The position numbers were made by a program, and so were the translations under genes. 64,000 nt of DNA, taken from NCBI GenBank assembly GCA_016196755.1, contig JACPXC010000045.1, forward strand, positions 1-64,000, in the 5' to 3' direction. The notes under the pieces were generated by a model, which was not told the origin of the DNA, did no database searches, and worked only from the letters and a program-made list of their open reading frames with translations. Numbering within the stretch: position 1 is the first letter of the stretch; each line of letters opens with the position of its first letter. Origin of the DNA: Elusimicrobiota bacterium (GTDB lineage Bacteria > Elusimicrobiota > Elusimicrobia > UBA1565). Below are positions 38,212 through 46,212 of this stretch, piece after piece.

Positions 38212-39228
38212 TTACGACTCCACCAGAGCCGCGGCGCTGGGCTTGGATCTAAACGGCGCCGGCGGGCAGGCCGCGCTGTGGCCGGGCCGGGCCTCGGCCA
38301 GCGCCGGGTCCGACACGCGGCAGGCCGGCAGCGCGTAGCGGCAGCGCGGGTGGAAGCGGCAGCCGGAGGGCGGGTCGAGCGGGCTCGGCACGTCGCCCGC
38401 CAGGAGGATGCGCTTGCGGCGCTTCTCGAGCCCGGGGTCCGGCGCCGGCACGGCCGAGAGCAGGGCTTCCGTGTAAGGATGCTGGGGATCGGCGAAGAGC
38501 TCCTCGGTGGGAGCCGACTCCACGATGCGGCCCAGATACATGACGGCGGTGCGGTTGCAGAGGTGGCGCACCACCGAGAAGTCGTGGGCGATGAAGAAGT
38601 AGGTCAGGCTGAACTCCTTCTGCAGGTCCTGGAGGAGGTTGAGCACCTGGGCCTGGATCGAGACGTCGAGGGCGGACACCGGCTCGTCGAGGACGACCAG
38701 TTTGGGGTTGAGCGCCAACGCCCGGGCGATGCCGATCCTTTGGCGCTGGCCGCCCGAGAACATGTGCGGGTAGCGCTCCAGCGCCGTCTTCGGCAGGCCC
38801 ACCACGTCCATGAGCTCGGCGACGCGGCGGCGGCGCTCGGTCCCGCTCGGCAGCATCCCATGGATCGCGAACGGTTCCTCGAGGATGTCGGACACCGTCA
38901 TGCGGGGATCGAGGCTGGAGAACGGGTCCTGGAAGACCACCTGGATGTCGCGCCGCAGCTGCCGTAGGGCCGCGGGCTTGAGCGCGAAGACGTCGCGTCC
39001 CTCGAAGAAGACCTTGCCGGCTGTGGCGGGCTCGAGCTTGAGGATGGTGCGCCCCAGCGTGGTCTTGCCGCAGCCCGACTCGCCGATGAGCCCGAAGGTG
39101 TCTCCCTTATAGACGCTCAGCGAGACCCCGTCGACCGCAAAGACCCGGCGCTTGGGTCCGAGGAAGGACTCGGCGGGGGCCTCGAAGTGCTTGACTAAGC
39201 CGCGCACTTCGAGCAGCGGTTCGCTCAC
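38212..39228 (-). CDS. peptide ABC transporter ATP-binding protein, OppF/DppF family
   Basis: The 338-residue ATPase has Walker [10 protein letters not shown], signature [15 protein letters not shown], Walker [13 protein letters not shown] and H-loop AHDFS. The C-terminal [15 protein letters not shown] cysteines are present. Start is GTG overlapping the partner ATPase stop. No permease or binding-protein gene is adjacent; the ATPase-less dpp set at 18.8-22.5 kb is the natural candidate partner. Confidence 0.91.
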   Translation of the reverse strand: MSEPLLEVRGLVKHFEAPAESFLGPKRRVFAVDGVSLSVYKGDTFGLIGESGCGKTTLGRTILKLEPATAGKVFFEGRDVFALKPAALRQLRRDIQVVFQDPFSSLDPRMTVSDILEEPFAIHGMLPSGTERRRRVAELMDVVGLPKTALERYPHMFSGGQRQRIGIARALALNPKLVVLDEPVSALDVSIQAQVLNLLQDLQKEFSLTYFFIAHDFSVVRHLCNRTAVMYLGRIVESAPTEELFADPQHPYTEALLSAVPAPDPGLEKRRKRILLAGDVPSPLDPPSGCRFHPRCRYALPACRVSDPALAEARPGHSAACPPAPFRSKPSAAALVES

Positions 39229-40217
39229 GGGGCCGCCGCCGGGGTCTTCCCCTCGACGAGCCAGCAGTTCGACATGCGCCCGCCGGGGAGCGGGAACGGG
39301 GGCGGGTCCTCGGCGGCGCAGCGCTCGAGCGCCTCGGCGCAGCGCGGGGCGAAAGGGCAGCCCGCGCGCGGCGCGGCGAGGTCCGGCGGCTGGCCGGCGA
39401 TCGCCGCCAGGCGCTCCTTGCGCGTGTAGATCGAGGGCACCGAGCCCAGGAGCGCCCTTGTATAAGGATGGGCGGGGGTCTTGAAGACCTCGTGGACCGA
39501 GGCCTTCTCCACCGCGCGTCCCGCGTACATGACGACGACGTCATCGGCCATCTCGGCCACCACGCCGATGTTGTGGGTGATGAGGACCATGGCCATCTTG
39601 AACTCGCGCTGGAGCGCCTTCATGAGCTCGAGTATCTGCGCCTGGATCGTCACGTCGAGAGCGGTGGTGGGCTCGTCGGCGATCAGGATGTCGGGGTCGC
39701 AGGCCAGGGCCATGGCGATCATCGCGCGCTGGCGCATCCCGCCCGAGAACTGGTGCGGGTAGTCGCGCGCGCGCTTCTCCGGCGCCGGGATTCCCACCTT
39801 CCCGAGGAGCTCGACGGCCCGGGCCGCGGCCGCGGCGTCGGAGGCGCCCTTGTGGAGGGCCACCGACTCGGCGATCTGCTCCCCCACCCGCATGACCGGG
39901 TTAAGCGAGGTCATCGGCTCCTGGAAGATCATCGCCAGGCGGTCGCCGCGCAGGCGGCGCAGCTCGGCCTCGGGGAGCTTGAGCAGGTCGCGGCCCCGGT
40001 AGAGGACCTCGCCCGCGGTGATCCGCGCCGGCGGGACGGGCAGGAGGCGCAGGATGGAGAGCGCGTGGACGCTCTTGCCGGAGCCGGATTCCCCCACCAC
40101 GGCCAAGGTCCGGCCGGCGTGCAGGTCGTAGCTCAGCCCGTCGACGGCCACGACCCGGTAATCCGGGGTGACGAACTCGGTCTTTAGCCCCCGGACCGAG
40201 AGGATGGGCTCCGTCAA
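39225..40217 (-). CDS. peptide ABC transporter ATP-binding protein, OppD/DppD family
   Basis: The 330-residue ATPase has Walker A GESGSGKS, signature [15 protein letters not shown], Walker [13 protein letters not shown] and the H-loop THNIG, in which the usual Asp is replaced by Asn. The C-terminal AGCPFAPRC cysteines are present. The only suitable start is TTG at 40215-40217, overlapping the stop of the AsnC-domain gene as TTGA; longer versions run into that gene in another frame. Confidence 0.88.
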   Translation of the reverse strand: MTEPILSVRGLKTEFVTPDYRVVAVDGLSYDLHAGRTLAVVGESGSGKSVHALSILRLLPVPPARITAGEVLYRGRDLLKLPEAELRRLRGDRLAMIFQEPMTSLNPVMRVGEQIAESVALHKGASDAAAAARAVELLGKVGIPAPEKRARDYPHQFSGGMRQRAMIAMALACDPDILIADEPTTALDVTIQAQILELMKALQREFKMAMVLITHNIGVVAEMADDVVVMYAGRAVEKASVHEVFKTPAHPYTRALLGSVPSIYTRKERLAAIAGQPPDLAAPRAGCPFAPRCAEALERCAAEDPPPFPLPGGRMSNCWLVEGKTPAAAP

Positions 40218-40447
40218 ATGGCGGTCGTCACCAAGGTCTCGGTGGAGAGCACGCCCGGGATGGACCGGATGTCCTCGACCACCGTGTTGGAGAGGCTGGG
40301 GAGGTCTTCGGTCTCCATATCGAGCACGAGGTCCCAGCGCCCGAAGACGGCCGAGACATGGGAGACGCCGCGGGTCTTCTTGATCTTCGACAGCGCGTCC
40401 TTCTCCTTGCCCGACATCAGCCTGACGAGAACGAGTCCAGTGACCAT
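40214..40447 (-). CDS. stand-alone Lrp/AsnC ligand-binding (RAM) domain
   Basis: The 77-residue protein MVTGLVLVRLMSGKEKDALS matches the ligand-binding half of Lrp/AsnC regulators and has no helix-turn-helix. The GRWDLVLDMETED and VLSTETLVT strands are typical. Such short forms can bind amino acids and modulate full-length Lrp proteins. Here it is the first gene of the ATPase operon and is coupled to it by a TTGA overlap, which hints at amino-acid sensing tied to peptide uptake. Confidence 0.8.
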   Translation of the reverse strand: MVTGLVLVRLMSGKEKDALSKIKKTRGVSHVSAVFGRWDLVLDMETEDLPSLSNTVVEDIRSIPGVLSTETLVTTAI

Positions 40448-40490
40448 GGGTGATTGACTCCCGCTGTCGATGATTTTTGCGTCGAGAAAG

Positions 40491-40496
40491 TATACT
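40491..40496 (+). promoter_or_regulatory. -10 element TATACT between divergent genes
   Basis: AGTATACT (40489-40496) is palindromic and so could act as a -10 both ways, toward dtd (13 bases from its ATG) and toward the AsnC-domain gene. No strong -35 is visible on either side. Confidence 0.45.
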
Positions 40497-40509
40497 AAAA
40501 TCGCCTAAG

Positions 40510-40953
40510 ATGCGGATTCTGCTCCAGCGCGTGGCGAAGGCCGAGGTGCGCACCGAAGGCCAAGCGGCGCGCGTCATCGGCAAGGGCTTGAGCGCCTTCG
40601 TGGGAGTCGGTCCGACCGACGATGCCGCCACGGCGCGGCGCATGGCGGAGAAGACGGCCGGCCTGCGCGTCTTCCCCGACGACGCCGGCCGCTTCGACCG
40701 CTCGGTGGTCGACGTAGGCGGCTCGGCCCTGGTCGTCAGCCAGTTCACGCTCTACGGGGACGCGCGCAAGGGACGGCGGCCGGACTTCACCGGGGCCGGG
40801 GCTCCCGGGATGGCCGAGCCGGTCTATCTCGCCTTCGCCGAGGCCCTGGCCGGACTCGGGGTGCCGGTCAAGACCGGCTGGTTCGGGGCGCGCATGGATG
40901 TGGAACTCGTCAACGACGGACCCGTGACGCTATGGCTCGACTCGCAAGCCTGA
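40510..40953 (+). CDS. dtd: D-aminoacyl-tRNA deacylase
   Basis: The 147-residue enzyme hydrolyses D-amino acids wrongly attached to tRNA. The two family motifs are intact: SQFTLYGD near residue 77 and NDGPVT near the C-terminus. The start is the ATG at 40510; an upstream in-frame ATG would place the start before the -10 box. It overlaps the following signal-peptide protein by 22 bases. Confidence 0.95.
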   Translation: MRILLQRVAKAEVRTEGQAARVIGKGLSAFVGVGPTDDAATARRMAEKTAGLRVFPDDAGRFDRSVVDVGGSALVVSQFTLYGDARKGRRPDFTGAGAPGMAEPVYLAFAEALAGLGVPVKTGWFGARMDVELVNDGPVTLWLDSQA

Positions 40954-41435
40954 CCCTGACCCTGGCCGCGGCGCTGGCCGTCCTGGCGAGCCCGGCCCGG
41001 GCCCAGCTCGAGACCGGCATCGGCGTCTCCCCCGACGCCGGGCTCTTCGCGCTCGACGCCCCGGCCAGCACCCAGCCGGCGGCGACCCCGCTGGCCTTGG
41101 CGCTGGCGCTGGCCTTCGACGCGACGACCTGGGCGGCGGTGGGCGTGTCGACCGAGGCGACGCCGGGTGCTATGGCCGAGCTCCTGGCGCGCGGCTATTA
41201 CCGGCTCGAGATCCTGCAGTTGACCCTGCTGGCGCGCGGCTCCGGCGAGCGGCTCCTGGACCTGCGTACGCGCCGCACCAAGGACGGGCGCACCCTGCGC
41301 GCGCTGGCCGAGGCGGCCAAGCTCCCTTACGACCAGACCCTCGACCGGGCCGAGGAACTGGCCGCCGTCGTCGACGCCCGGCTCAAGGATCTGGAGAGCG
41401 TGCCGGCCGTCCCGAAGCCGACGAGAGCCCCATGA
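40932..41435 (+). CDS. secreted protein of unknown function
   Basis: The 167-residue product has a signal peptide (MARLASLTLTLAAALAVLASPARAQ) and an Ala/Leu-rich helical remainder with EELAAVVDARLKDLESV near the end. No family recognised. It starts inside dtd and overlaps the next gene by 4 bases, so it is part of the dtd operon. Confidence 0.6.
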   Translation: MARLASLTLTLAAALAVLASPARAQLETGIGVSPDAGLFALDAPASTQPAATPLALALALAFDATTWAAVGVSTEATPGAMAELLARGYYRLEILQLTLLARGSGERLLDLRTRRTKDGRTLRALAEAAKLPYDQTLDRAEELAAVVDARLKDLESVPAVPKPTRAP

Positions 41436-41947
41436 GGCCGCTCTTGGTCCTGCTCCTCCTGGCTTCCTGCCGGCCGTCCGACGCCCCCGCCAAGGGGCGC
41501 GGGGTCGGGGCCGGCGAGCTGGTCCTGCCGCTCGTCCCGCGTCCGGCCGCGCGCCCCAAGGCGGCGGTGGTCTCGTTTCCCGACGGCTCGCGCGTCCGCG
41601 TCCCGGTCGCCGACACCGCCCAGGCGCGCGAGCGCGGGCTTATGTTCCGCTCGGCGCTCGGAGCCGACGAGGGGATGCTCTTCGCCTTCGGCTCCGACCA
41701 GCAGTTGGGCTTCTGGATGAAGAACACCTTCGTGGATCTCGATATGCTCTGGCTCGACGGCGACGGGAAGGTCACGACCCTCCATGAGCGTGTCCCCAAG
41801 TCTACCGCCCAGACGCCCGAAGACCAGGTCGCCACGCGCGCGGGCTTCGGGAGCTATGTCCTCGAGCTCGCGGCGGGTCAGGCCCAACGGCGCAAGACCG
41901 GCGTGGGCGCGGTCCTCAAGTTGGAGATAGTCGAGGAGACGCCGTGA
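41432..41947 (+). CDS. DUF192 lipoprotein
   Basis: The 171-residue protein has a short lipoprotein signal (MRPLLVLLLLASC). The DUF192 domain follows: RVPVADTAQARERGLMFR, then GMLFAFGSDQQLGFWMKNT and LDMLWLDGDGKV. DUF192 proteins are small secreted beta-barrels of unsettled function found in many phyla. It overlaps neighbours by 4 bases on both sides. Confidence 0.85.
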   Translation: MRPLLVLLLLASCRPSDAPAKGRGVGAGELVLPLVPRPAARPKAAVVSFPDGSRVRVPVADTAQARERGLMFRSALGADEGMLFAFGSDQQLGFWMKNTFVDLDMLWLDGDGKVTTLHERVPKSTAQTPEDQVATRAGFGSYVLELAAGQAQRRKTGVGAVLKLEIVEETP

Positions 41948-43323
41948 CGCGCCTCCTCGCCGCGCTCTGGCTGGCGCTCCCGTCCGCGGCCTCGGCGGCG
42001 CCGCTCTCCCCCCTGGGCCGCGCGGCCGCCGAGACCCTCAAGGCCCTGGTACGCATCGACACCTCCAATCCCCCGGGCAACGAGCGCCCCGCCTGCGAGA
42101 GCCTGGCCGAGGTCCTCGCCGCGGCCGGCGTCCCGTACGAGATCGTCGAGTCGACCCCCGGGAGGGCCAGCCTGGTCGCCCGCCTCAAGGGAGACTCCTC
42201 GCGCCGCCCGCTCCTGCTCCTGGCCCATCTCGACACGGTGGGCGTCGAAGCCGAGCGCTGGAGCTTCCCCCCCTTGGCCGGCGACGAGAAGGACGGGGCC
42301 GTCCGCGGGCGGGGTGCTGTCGACGACAAGTCGATGGCGGCGGTCTTCGCCGTCGTCCTCGCCGACCTGGCCAAGCGTGGAGTCCGCCTCAAGCGCGACG
42401 TCGTCCTGGCCGCCGTCGCCGACGAGGAGTCCGGGGGGCGATGGGGCATCAAGTGGCTGCTCGAGCATCGCCCGGAGCTGCTCGACGCCGAGCTGGCCCT
42501 CAACGAGGGCGGCACCACGTTCACGCGCGGCGGCAAGGTCCGGATATTCGCCGTCCAGGTCCAGGAGAAGGAGTACCTCGACCTGACGGTCACGGCCCGC
42601 GGCGCGGGCGGCCACGCCTCGGTGCCCGATCCGGACAACGCCGTCCTGCGCCTGGCCCGGGCGCTGGTCCGGCTCGACGAGCGCCGCGTCGAGCCCCGGG
42701 TCTCCCCCGTAGCGCGCGCCTACTTCGAGGCCCTGCGCGGCATCGAGACGCCCGAGCTCTCGGCCGCCTTCGACGACCTGCTCTCCGACGACGAGGAGCG
42801 CGTCGAGCGCGGCGGCGAGCTCCTGCGCGAGAACCCCTACTATTGGGCCATGGTCGCCGATACCTGGGCGCCCACTTTGCTCTCCGGGGGCTTTCGCGAG
42901 AACGTCCTCCCCTCCGAGGCGCGCGCGAACCTCAACGTGCGCCTGCTCCCGGACACCGACTCCGAGCGCTTCCTCGAGGACCTGCGCGCCGTCGCCGAGG
43001 ACGCCGGCGTCGGCCTCGAGATGGTCTCGGGGCCCGAGGGCGCCCCGCCTCCGGCGGCCCCGCTCGACGGAGCGTTCTGGACCGCGCTCCGCGGCGTGGT
43101 GGCGGGCCTGAGCCCGGGGGCCGTCGTCGTCCCGTCGATGTCCGTCGGCTCGACCGACGCGGCTGTGCTGCGCCGCCGGGGCGTGGCGGTCTACGGCCTC
43201 GAGTTCCCTCTCTCGCCCGACGACCAGTCCCGGATCCACGGACACGATGAGCGCATGCCGCTGGCAGGGCTCGAGTACGGCGTGACGCTGGTCTCCCGGC
43301 TGGTCACGGAGCTGGCCCGATGA
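41944..43323 (+). CDS. M20-family metallopeptidase, secreted
   Basis: The 459-residue protein starts at GTG with a signal-like MTRLLAALWLALPSAASAAP. The di-zinc site is visible: LAHLDTVGVE, RGAVDDKSMAA, DEESGGRWG and HGHDERMPLAG. A dimerisation domain lies at about 190-310. It removes C-terminal residues or splits dipeptides. The signal suggests periplasmic action, consistent with feeding peptide importers. Confidence 0.88.
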   Translation: MTRLLAALWLALPSAASAAPLSPLGRAAAETLKALVRIDTSNPPGNERPACESLAEVLAAAGVPYEIVESTPGRASLVARLKGDSSRRPLLLLAHLDTVGVEAERWSFPPLAGDEKDGAVRGRGAVDDKSMAAVFAVVLADLAKRGVRLKRDVVLAAVADEESGGRWGIKWLLEHRPELLDAELALNEGGTTFTRGGKVRIFAVQVQEKEYLDLTVTARGAGGHASVPDPDNAVLRLARALVRLDERRVEPRVSPVARAYFEALRGIETPELSAAFDDLLSDDEERVERGGELLRENPYYWAMVADTWAPTLLSGGFRENVLPSEARANLNVRLLPDTDSERFLEDLRAVAEDAGVGLEMVSGPEGAPPPAAPLDGAFWTALRGVVAGLSPGAVVVPSMSVGSTDAAVLRRRGVAVYGLEFPLSPDDQSRIHGHDERMPLAGLEYGVTLVSRLVTELAR

Positions 43324-44834
43324 GCCCCGTCCAGGCCCGCGTCCTGGCGTTTTTCTCCGGGGCCTGCGTCCTCGTGCTCGAGCTCGTGGGGACGCGTCTG
43401 CTCTCCCCGGTCTTCGGCTCGTCGATCTACGTCTGGTCGGCGCTGATCACCGTCACGCTGGCCGCGCTGGCCGTGGGCGCCTGGTTGGGCGGGCTCCTGG
43501 CCGACGGCAGGAAGCCCGAGCGCTGGCCGCCGCGGCTCTGCGCCGCGGCCGGGCTCTGGCTGGCCGCGGTGCCGCTCATCCGGCGCGGCGTGCTCTTGGC
43601 GGCGACCGGCCTCGGCCTCAAGACCGGAGCGCTGGCGGCGGCGGCGGTCCTCGTCGGAGGCCCTCTGACGGCGCTGGGCGCGCTCGCTCCGCTCTGCGTG
43701 CGCTGCTGCGCCTCCGACCTGGCCCGGGTGGGCCGCGCGGCCGGCGGGGTCTCCTCGCTCTCGACGGCCGGCAGCGTCCTCGGCGCGCTCGCCGCGGGCT
43801 TCTGGCTCCTGCCGCTCCTGTCGGCCCCCGTCGTGGTCGAAGGGACGGCGGCCTTCCTCCTGGCGGCCGGCGCGTTTCTGGCCTGGGGCCCGCGCAAGGG
43901 AGCGGTCGGGGCTGTCGCGGGGGCGCTCGCCTGCTGGGCGGCTTTCCGGACCGTCCCGCCGCCGGGCTCGCGCCACCATATCGTGCGCGAGAGCGTCGAC
44001 TCGCTCTACGGCGCGGTCCGAGTGGTCGACCGCGAGGACTGGAACAGCCGGGTCCTCTTCATCGACGGCGTCGCCAACACCCTAGCCGAGCTCGCCACGC
44101 TCAAGAACACCTCCGACTACATCGCCGCCTTCGAGCTGGCGGCCGCCGCGAGGCCGGAGGCCAAGCGCGCCCTCGTGGTGGGCCTTGGCGGCGGGGCCAT
44201 CGTCGGCCGGCTGCGCGACGGCTGGGGCATCCCGGCCGACGCCGTCGAGATCGACCCGACGATCGTCCGCATGGCCGAGCGCTGGTTCGACTTCAAGCCC
44301 AGCGGCGAGGTCATCATCGACGACGGCCGGCGCGTGCTCGAGCGCGAGGGCCCGTCCTACGGCCTCATCTATCTGGACGCGTTCGCCGGGGACTCGAGCC
44401 CCGAGCAGATCTTCAGCGTGGAGTCCTTCCGGGCCGCGAAGCGGCGCCTGGCGCCGAGGGGTCTGCTCATCGTCAACCTCATCGGCACCGCTACCGGGCC
44501 GGACAACGACCTGGCGCGCGCCGCCCAGCGCACCCTGCGCGAGGTGTTCCCCTCGGTCTCCATGCTGGTGGCCAGCCGGACCTTGGACTGGCGCACCGGC
44601 ATCACCAACCTGGTGTTCTTCGCCGGCGACGCGCCGGCCCTGCCCGCCGCCGGCGTCGCCGGCCGTCCCGAGCTTCTGCAGTATTGGATCTCGGTCTCGG
44701 ACCGTTGGGTCGACCCCGGTCCGGACGGACGGCTGCTGACTGACGACTCCTCCGCCATGAGCTACCTCACCGCCCCGGGGATGGCCCGGATGCGCACGCA
44801 GATGCTCGCCCATCGCGAGGGCGTCGAGCTTTGA
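43320..44834 (+). CDS. fused membrane / spermidine-synthase-like protein
   Basis: The 504-residue protein has an N-terminal membrane part of about 6-8 segments (MSPVQARVLAFFSGACVLVLELVGTRLLSP, written in two pieces by domain: segment 1 near 10-30). It is followed by a SpeE-like Rossmann fold with VVGLGGGAIVG near residue 288 and an acidic VEIDPTIVRMAE. The residues that bind putrescine in true SpeE are not obvious, so the methyl- or aminopropyl-transfer substrate is unknown. The family is common in large genomes. It overlaps the next gene (TTG start) by 4 bases. Confidence 0.78.
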   Translation: MSPVQARVLAFFSGACVLVLELVGTRLLSPVFGSSIYVWSALITVTLAALAVGAWLGGLLADGRKPERWPPRLCAAAGLWLAAVPLIRRGVLLAATGLGLKTGALAAAAVLVGGPLTALGALAPLCVRCCASDLARVGRAAGGVSSLSTAGSVLGALAAGFWLLPLLSAPVVVEGTAAFLLAAGAFLAWGPRKGAVGAVAGALACWAAFRTVPPPGSRHHIVRESVDSLYGAVRVVDREDWNSRVLFIDGVANTLAELATLKNTSDYIAAFELAAAARPEAKRALVVGLGGGAIVGRLRDGWGIPADAVEIDPTIVRMAERWFDFKPSGEVIIDDGRRVLEREGPSYGLIYLDAFAGDSSPEQIFSVESFRAAKRRLAPRGLLIVNLIGTATGPDNDLARAAQRTLREVFPSVSMLVASRTLDWRTGITNLVFFAGDAPALPAAGVAGRPELLQYWISVSDRWVDPGPDGRLLTDDSSAMSYLTAPGMARMRTQMLAHREGVEL

Positions 44835-45673
44835 GCGCGGTTGTCCTGGCCGCGGCGCTCAGCACCGGGACGCTCTTCCAGACCAGCGGCTTCTCCGCCC
44901 CCGAGAGCGCGCTGTGGGATCCCGAAGCGCGGGTGTTCTACGTCTCGAACATGGCGGGGACGCTCACGGCCAAGGACGGCAGTGGCTGGGTGGCGAAGCT
45001 GTCGGAGGACGGGCGCCTGCTGGCGCCGCGCTGGGTCGGCGGCTTTCATTCCCCCAAGGGGCTGGCCCTCTCCCGCGGGCGCCTCTACGTCGCCGACATC
45101 GACCAAGTGGCCGTGATCGACCCCGCCTCCGGCAAGGTGGAGCGCCGCATCCTCGTCCCGGGCGCGGTCTTCCTCAACGACGCGGCCGAGGCTCCTGACG
45201 GCTCCGTGTACCTGTCCGACACCGCCGTCGGCGCGATCTTCCGGCTCGCTCCCGACGGCTCGGTCGAGGAATGGGCGCGCGGCGACCGCCTCGAGGGCCC
45301 CAACGGGCTCAAGGTCCGGGGCGGGCGGCTCTACGTCGCGGCCTGGGGCATTCCCGCCGCCGACTTTTCGACCAAGGTGCCCGGGCGCGTGTACTGGCTC
45401 GACCTCAAGACCAAGCAGCGTTTCGACGTCTCCCCGGTCCCGCTCGGGAACCTCGACGGCCTCGAGCCCGCCTCGGGCGGCGGCTGGCTGACCACGGACC
45501 TGGCGGCCGGAAAGCTCTGGCGCGTGGCCGAGAAGGACGGCTCCGCGGTCCTTATAAAGGAAGGGCTAAAGGGCCCCGCCGACCTCGGCTACGACCCCCG
45601 GCGGCGCCTCATCGTCGTCCCGCAGACCGGGGCCGACGTCGTCATCGGCCTCGACCAAGACAAGCTTCCTTAG
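44831..45673 (+). CDS. SMP-30/gluconolactonase/LRE-like beta-propeller
   Basis: The 280-residue product starts at TTG, inside the previous gene's stop. Repeating blades appear as ALWDPEARVFYVSN, SPKGLALSRGRLYVADI, DAAEAPDGSVYLSDT and GPNGLKVRGGRLYVAAWG. A short hydrophobic N-terminus may be a signal. SMP-30 relatives hydrolyse sugar lactones, but some are structural. It converges on the next gene with a 4-base overlap. Confidence 0.8.
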   Translation: MSAVVLAAALSTGTLFQTSGFSAPESALWDPEARVFYVSNMAGTLTAKDGSGWVAKLSEDGRLLAPRWVGGFHSPKGLALSRGRLYVADIDQVAVIDPASGKVERRILVPGAVFLNDAAEAPDGSVYLSDTAVGAIFRLAPDGSVEEWARGDRLEGPNGLKVRGGRLYVAAWGIPAADFSTKVPGRVYWLDLKTKQRFDVSPVPLGNLDGLEPASGGGWLTTDLAAGKLWRVAEKDGSAVLIKEGLKGPADLGYDPRRRLIVVPQTGADVVIGLDQDKLP

Positions 45674-46212
45674 TCGCCGGGTTCGGACATGTACATCGGG
45701 GTGTCCGGCTCGTTGACCGGAAACTCCGGGACCGGCTCCTCGACGGGCGGCGGACGCCGCGCCGGCGGGCGGCGGCGGGGCCGCGGGGCGACGTAGGGGT
45801 CGTCCTCGCCGGGGTCCCCGCCAAGCTCCAGGTGCAGGCGGACGACCCTCGCGCCCTCGACCGCGTAGGCCACCGCGTCGCCGCGGCGCAGCTGGCCGAT
45901 CATGAGCGGGCGCTCGTCGGCGGCGAAGCTCAGGCGCGCGGAGTCAGGGACCTGATAGGCCTGTTCGACGCCGTCCTCGTGCTCGAGAACGACCTTGCGC
46001 TCCTTGGCGTCCACCGAGACCAGGCGGCCGAGGCCGTGGGCTTTGACGCCGGCTTTCCCGGGCGGAGTCGGCGGCGGCAGTTCCTCGCGCTCGGAATCGG
46101 AATCGAACATAACCCGTCCCTCCTCGGGCGGCGGCTCGGCGGGAAGCGGGGTAGCGGCGTGCTGGGCGGCCGAAGCGGAAAGAGCGAAGGCCAGCAGGAA
46201 GACTGTCATCAT
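45670..46212 (-). CDS. secreted Pro-rich small protein coupled to the SpeE-MFS gene
   Basis: The 180-residue product has a signal peptide (MMTVFLLAFALSASAAQ). A short domain reads GRLVSVDAKERKVVLEHEDG and RRGDAVAYAVEGARVVRLHL, like a small OB or SH3 barrel. A Pro/Arg-rich tail follows. The start may be either of two adjacent ATGs (46212 or 46209). The first overlaps the upstream gene stop as TGATG, so it is translated with it. Function unknown. Confidence 0.6.
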   Translation of the reverse strand: MMTVFLLAFALSASAAQHAATPLPAEPPPEEGRVMFDSDSEREELPPPTPPGKAGVKAHGLGRLVSVDAKERKVVLEHEDGVEQAYQVPDSARLSFAADERPLMIGQLRRGDAVAYAVEGARVVRLHLELGGDPGEDDPYVAPRPRRRPPARRPPPVEEPVPEFPVNEPDTPMYMSEPGD

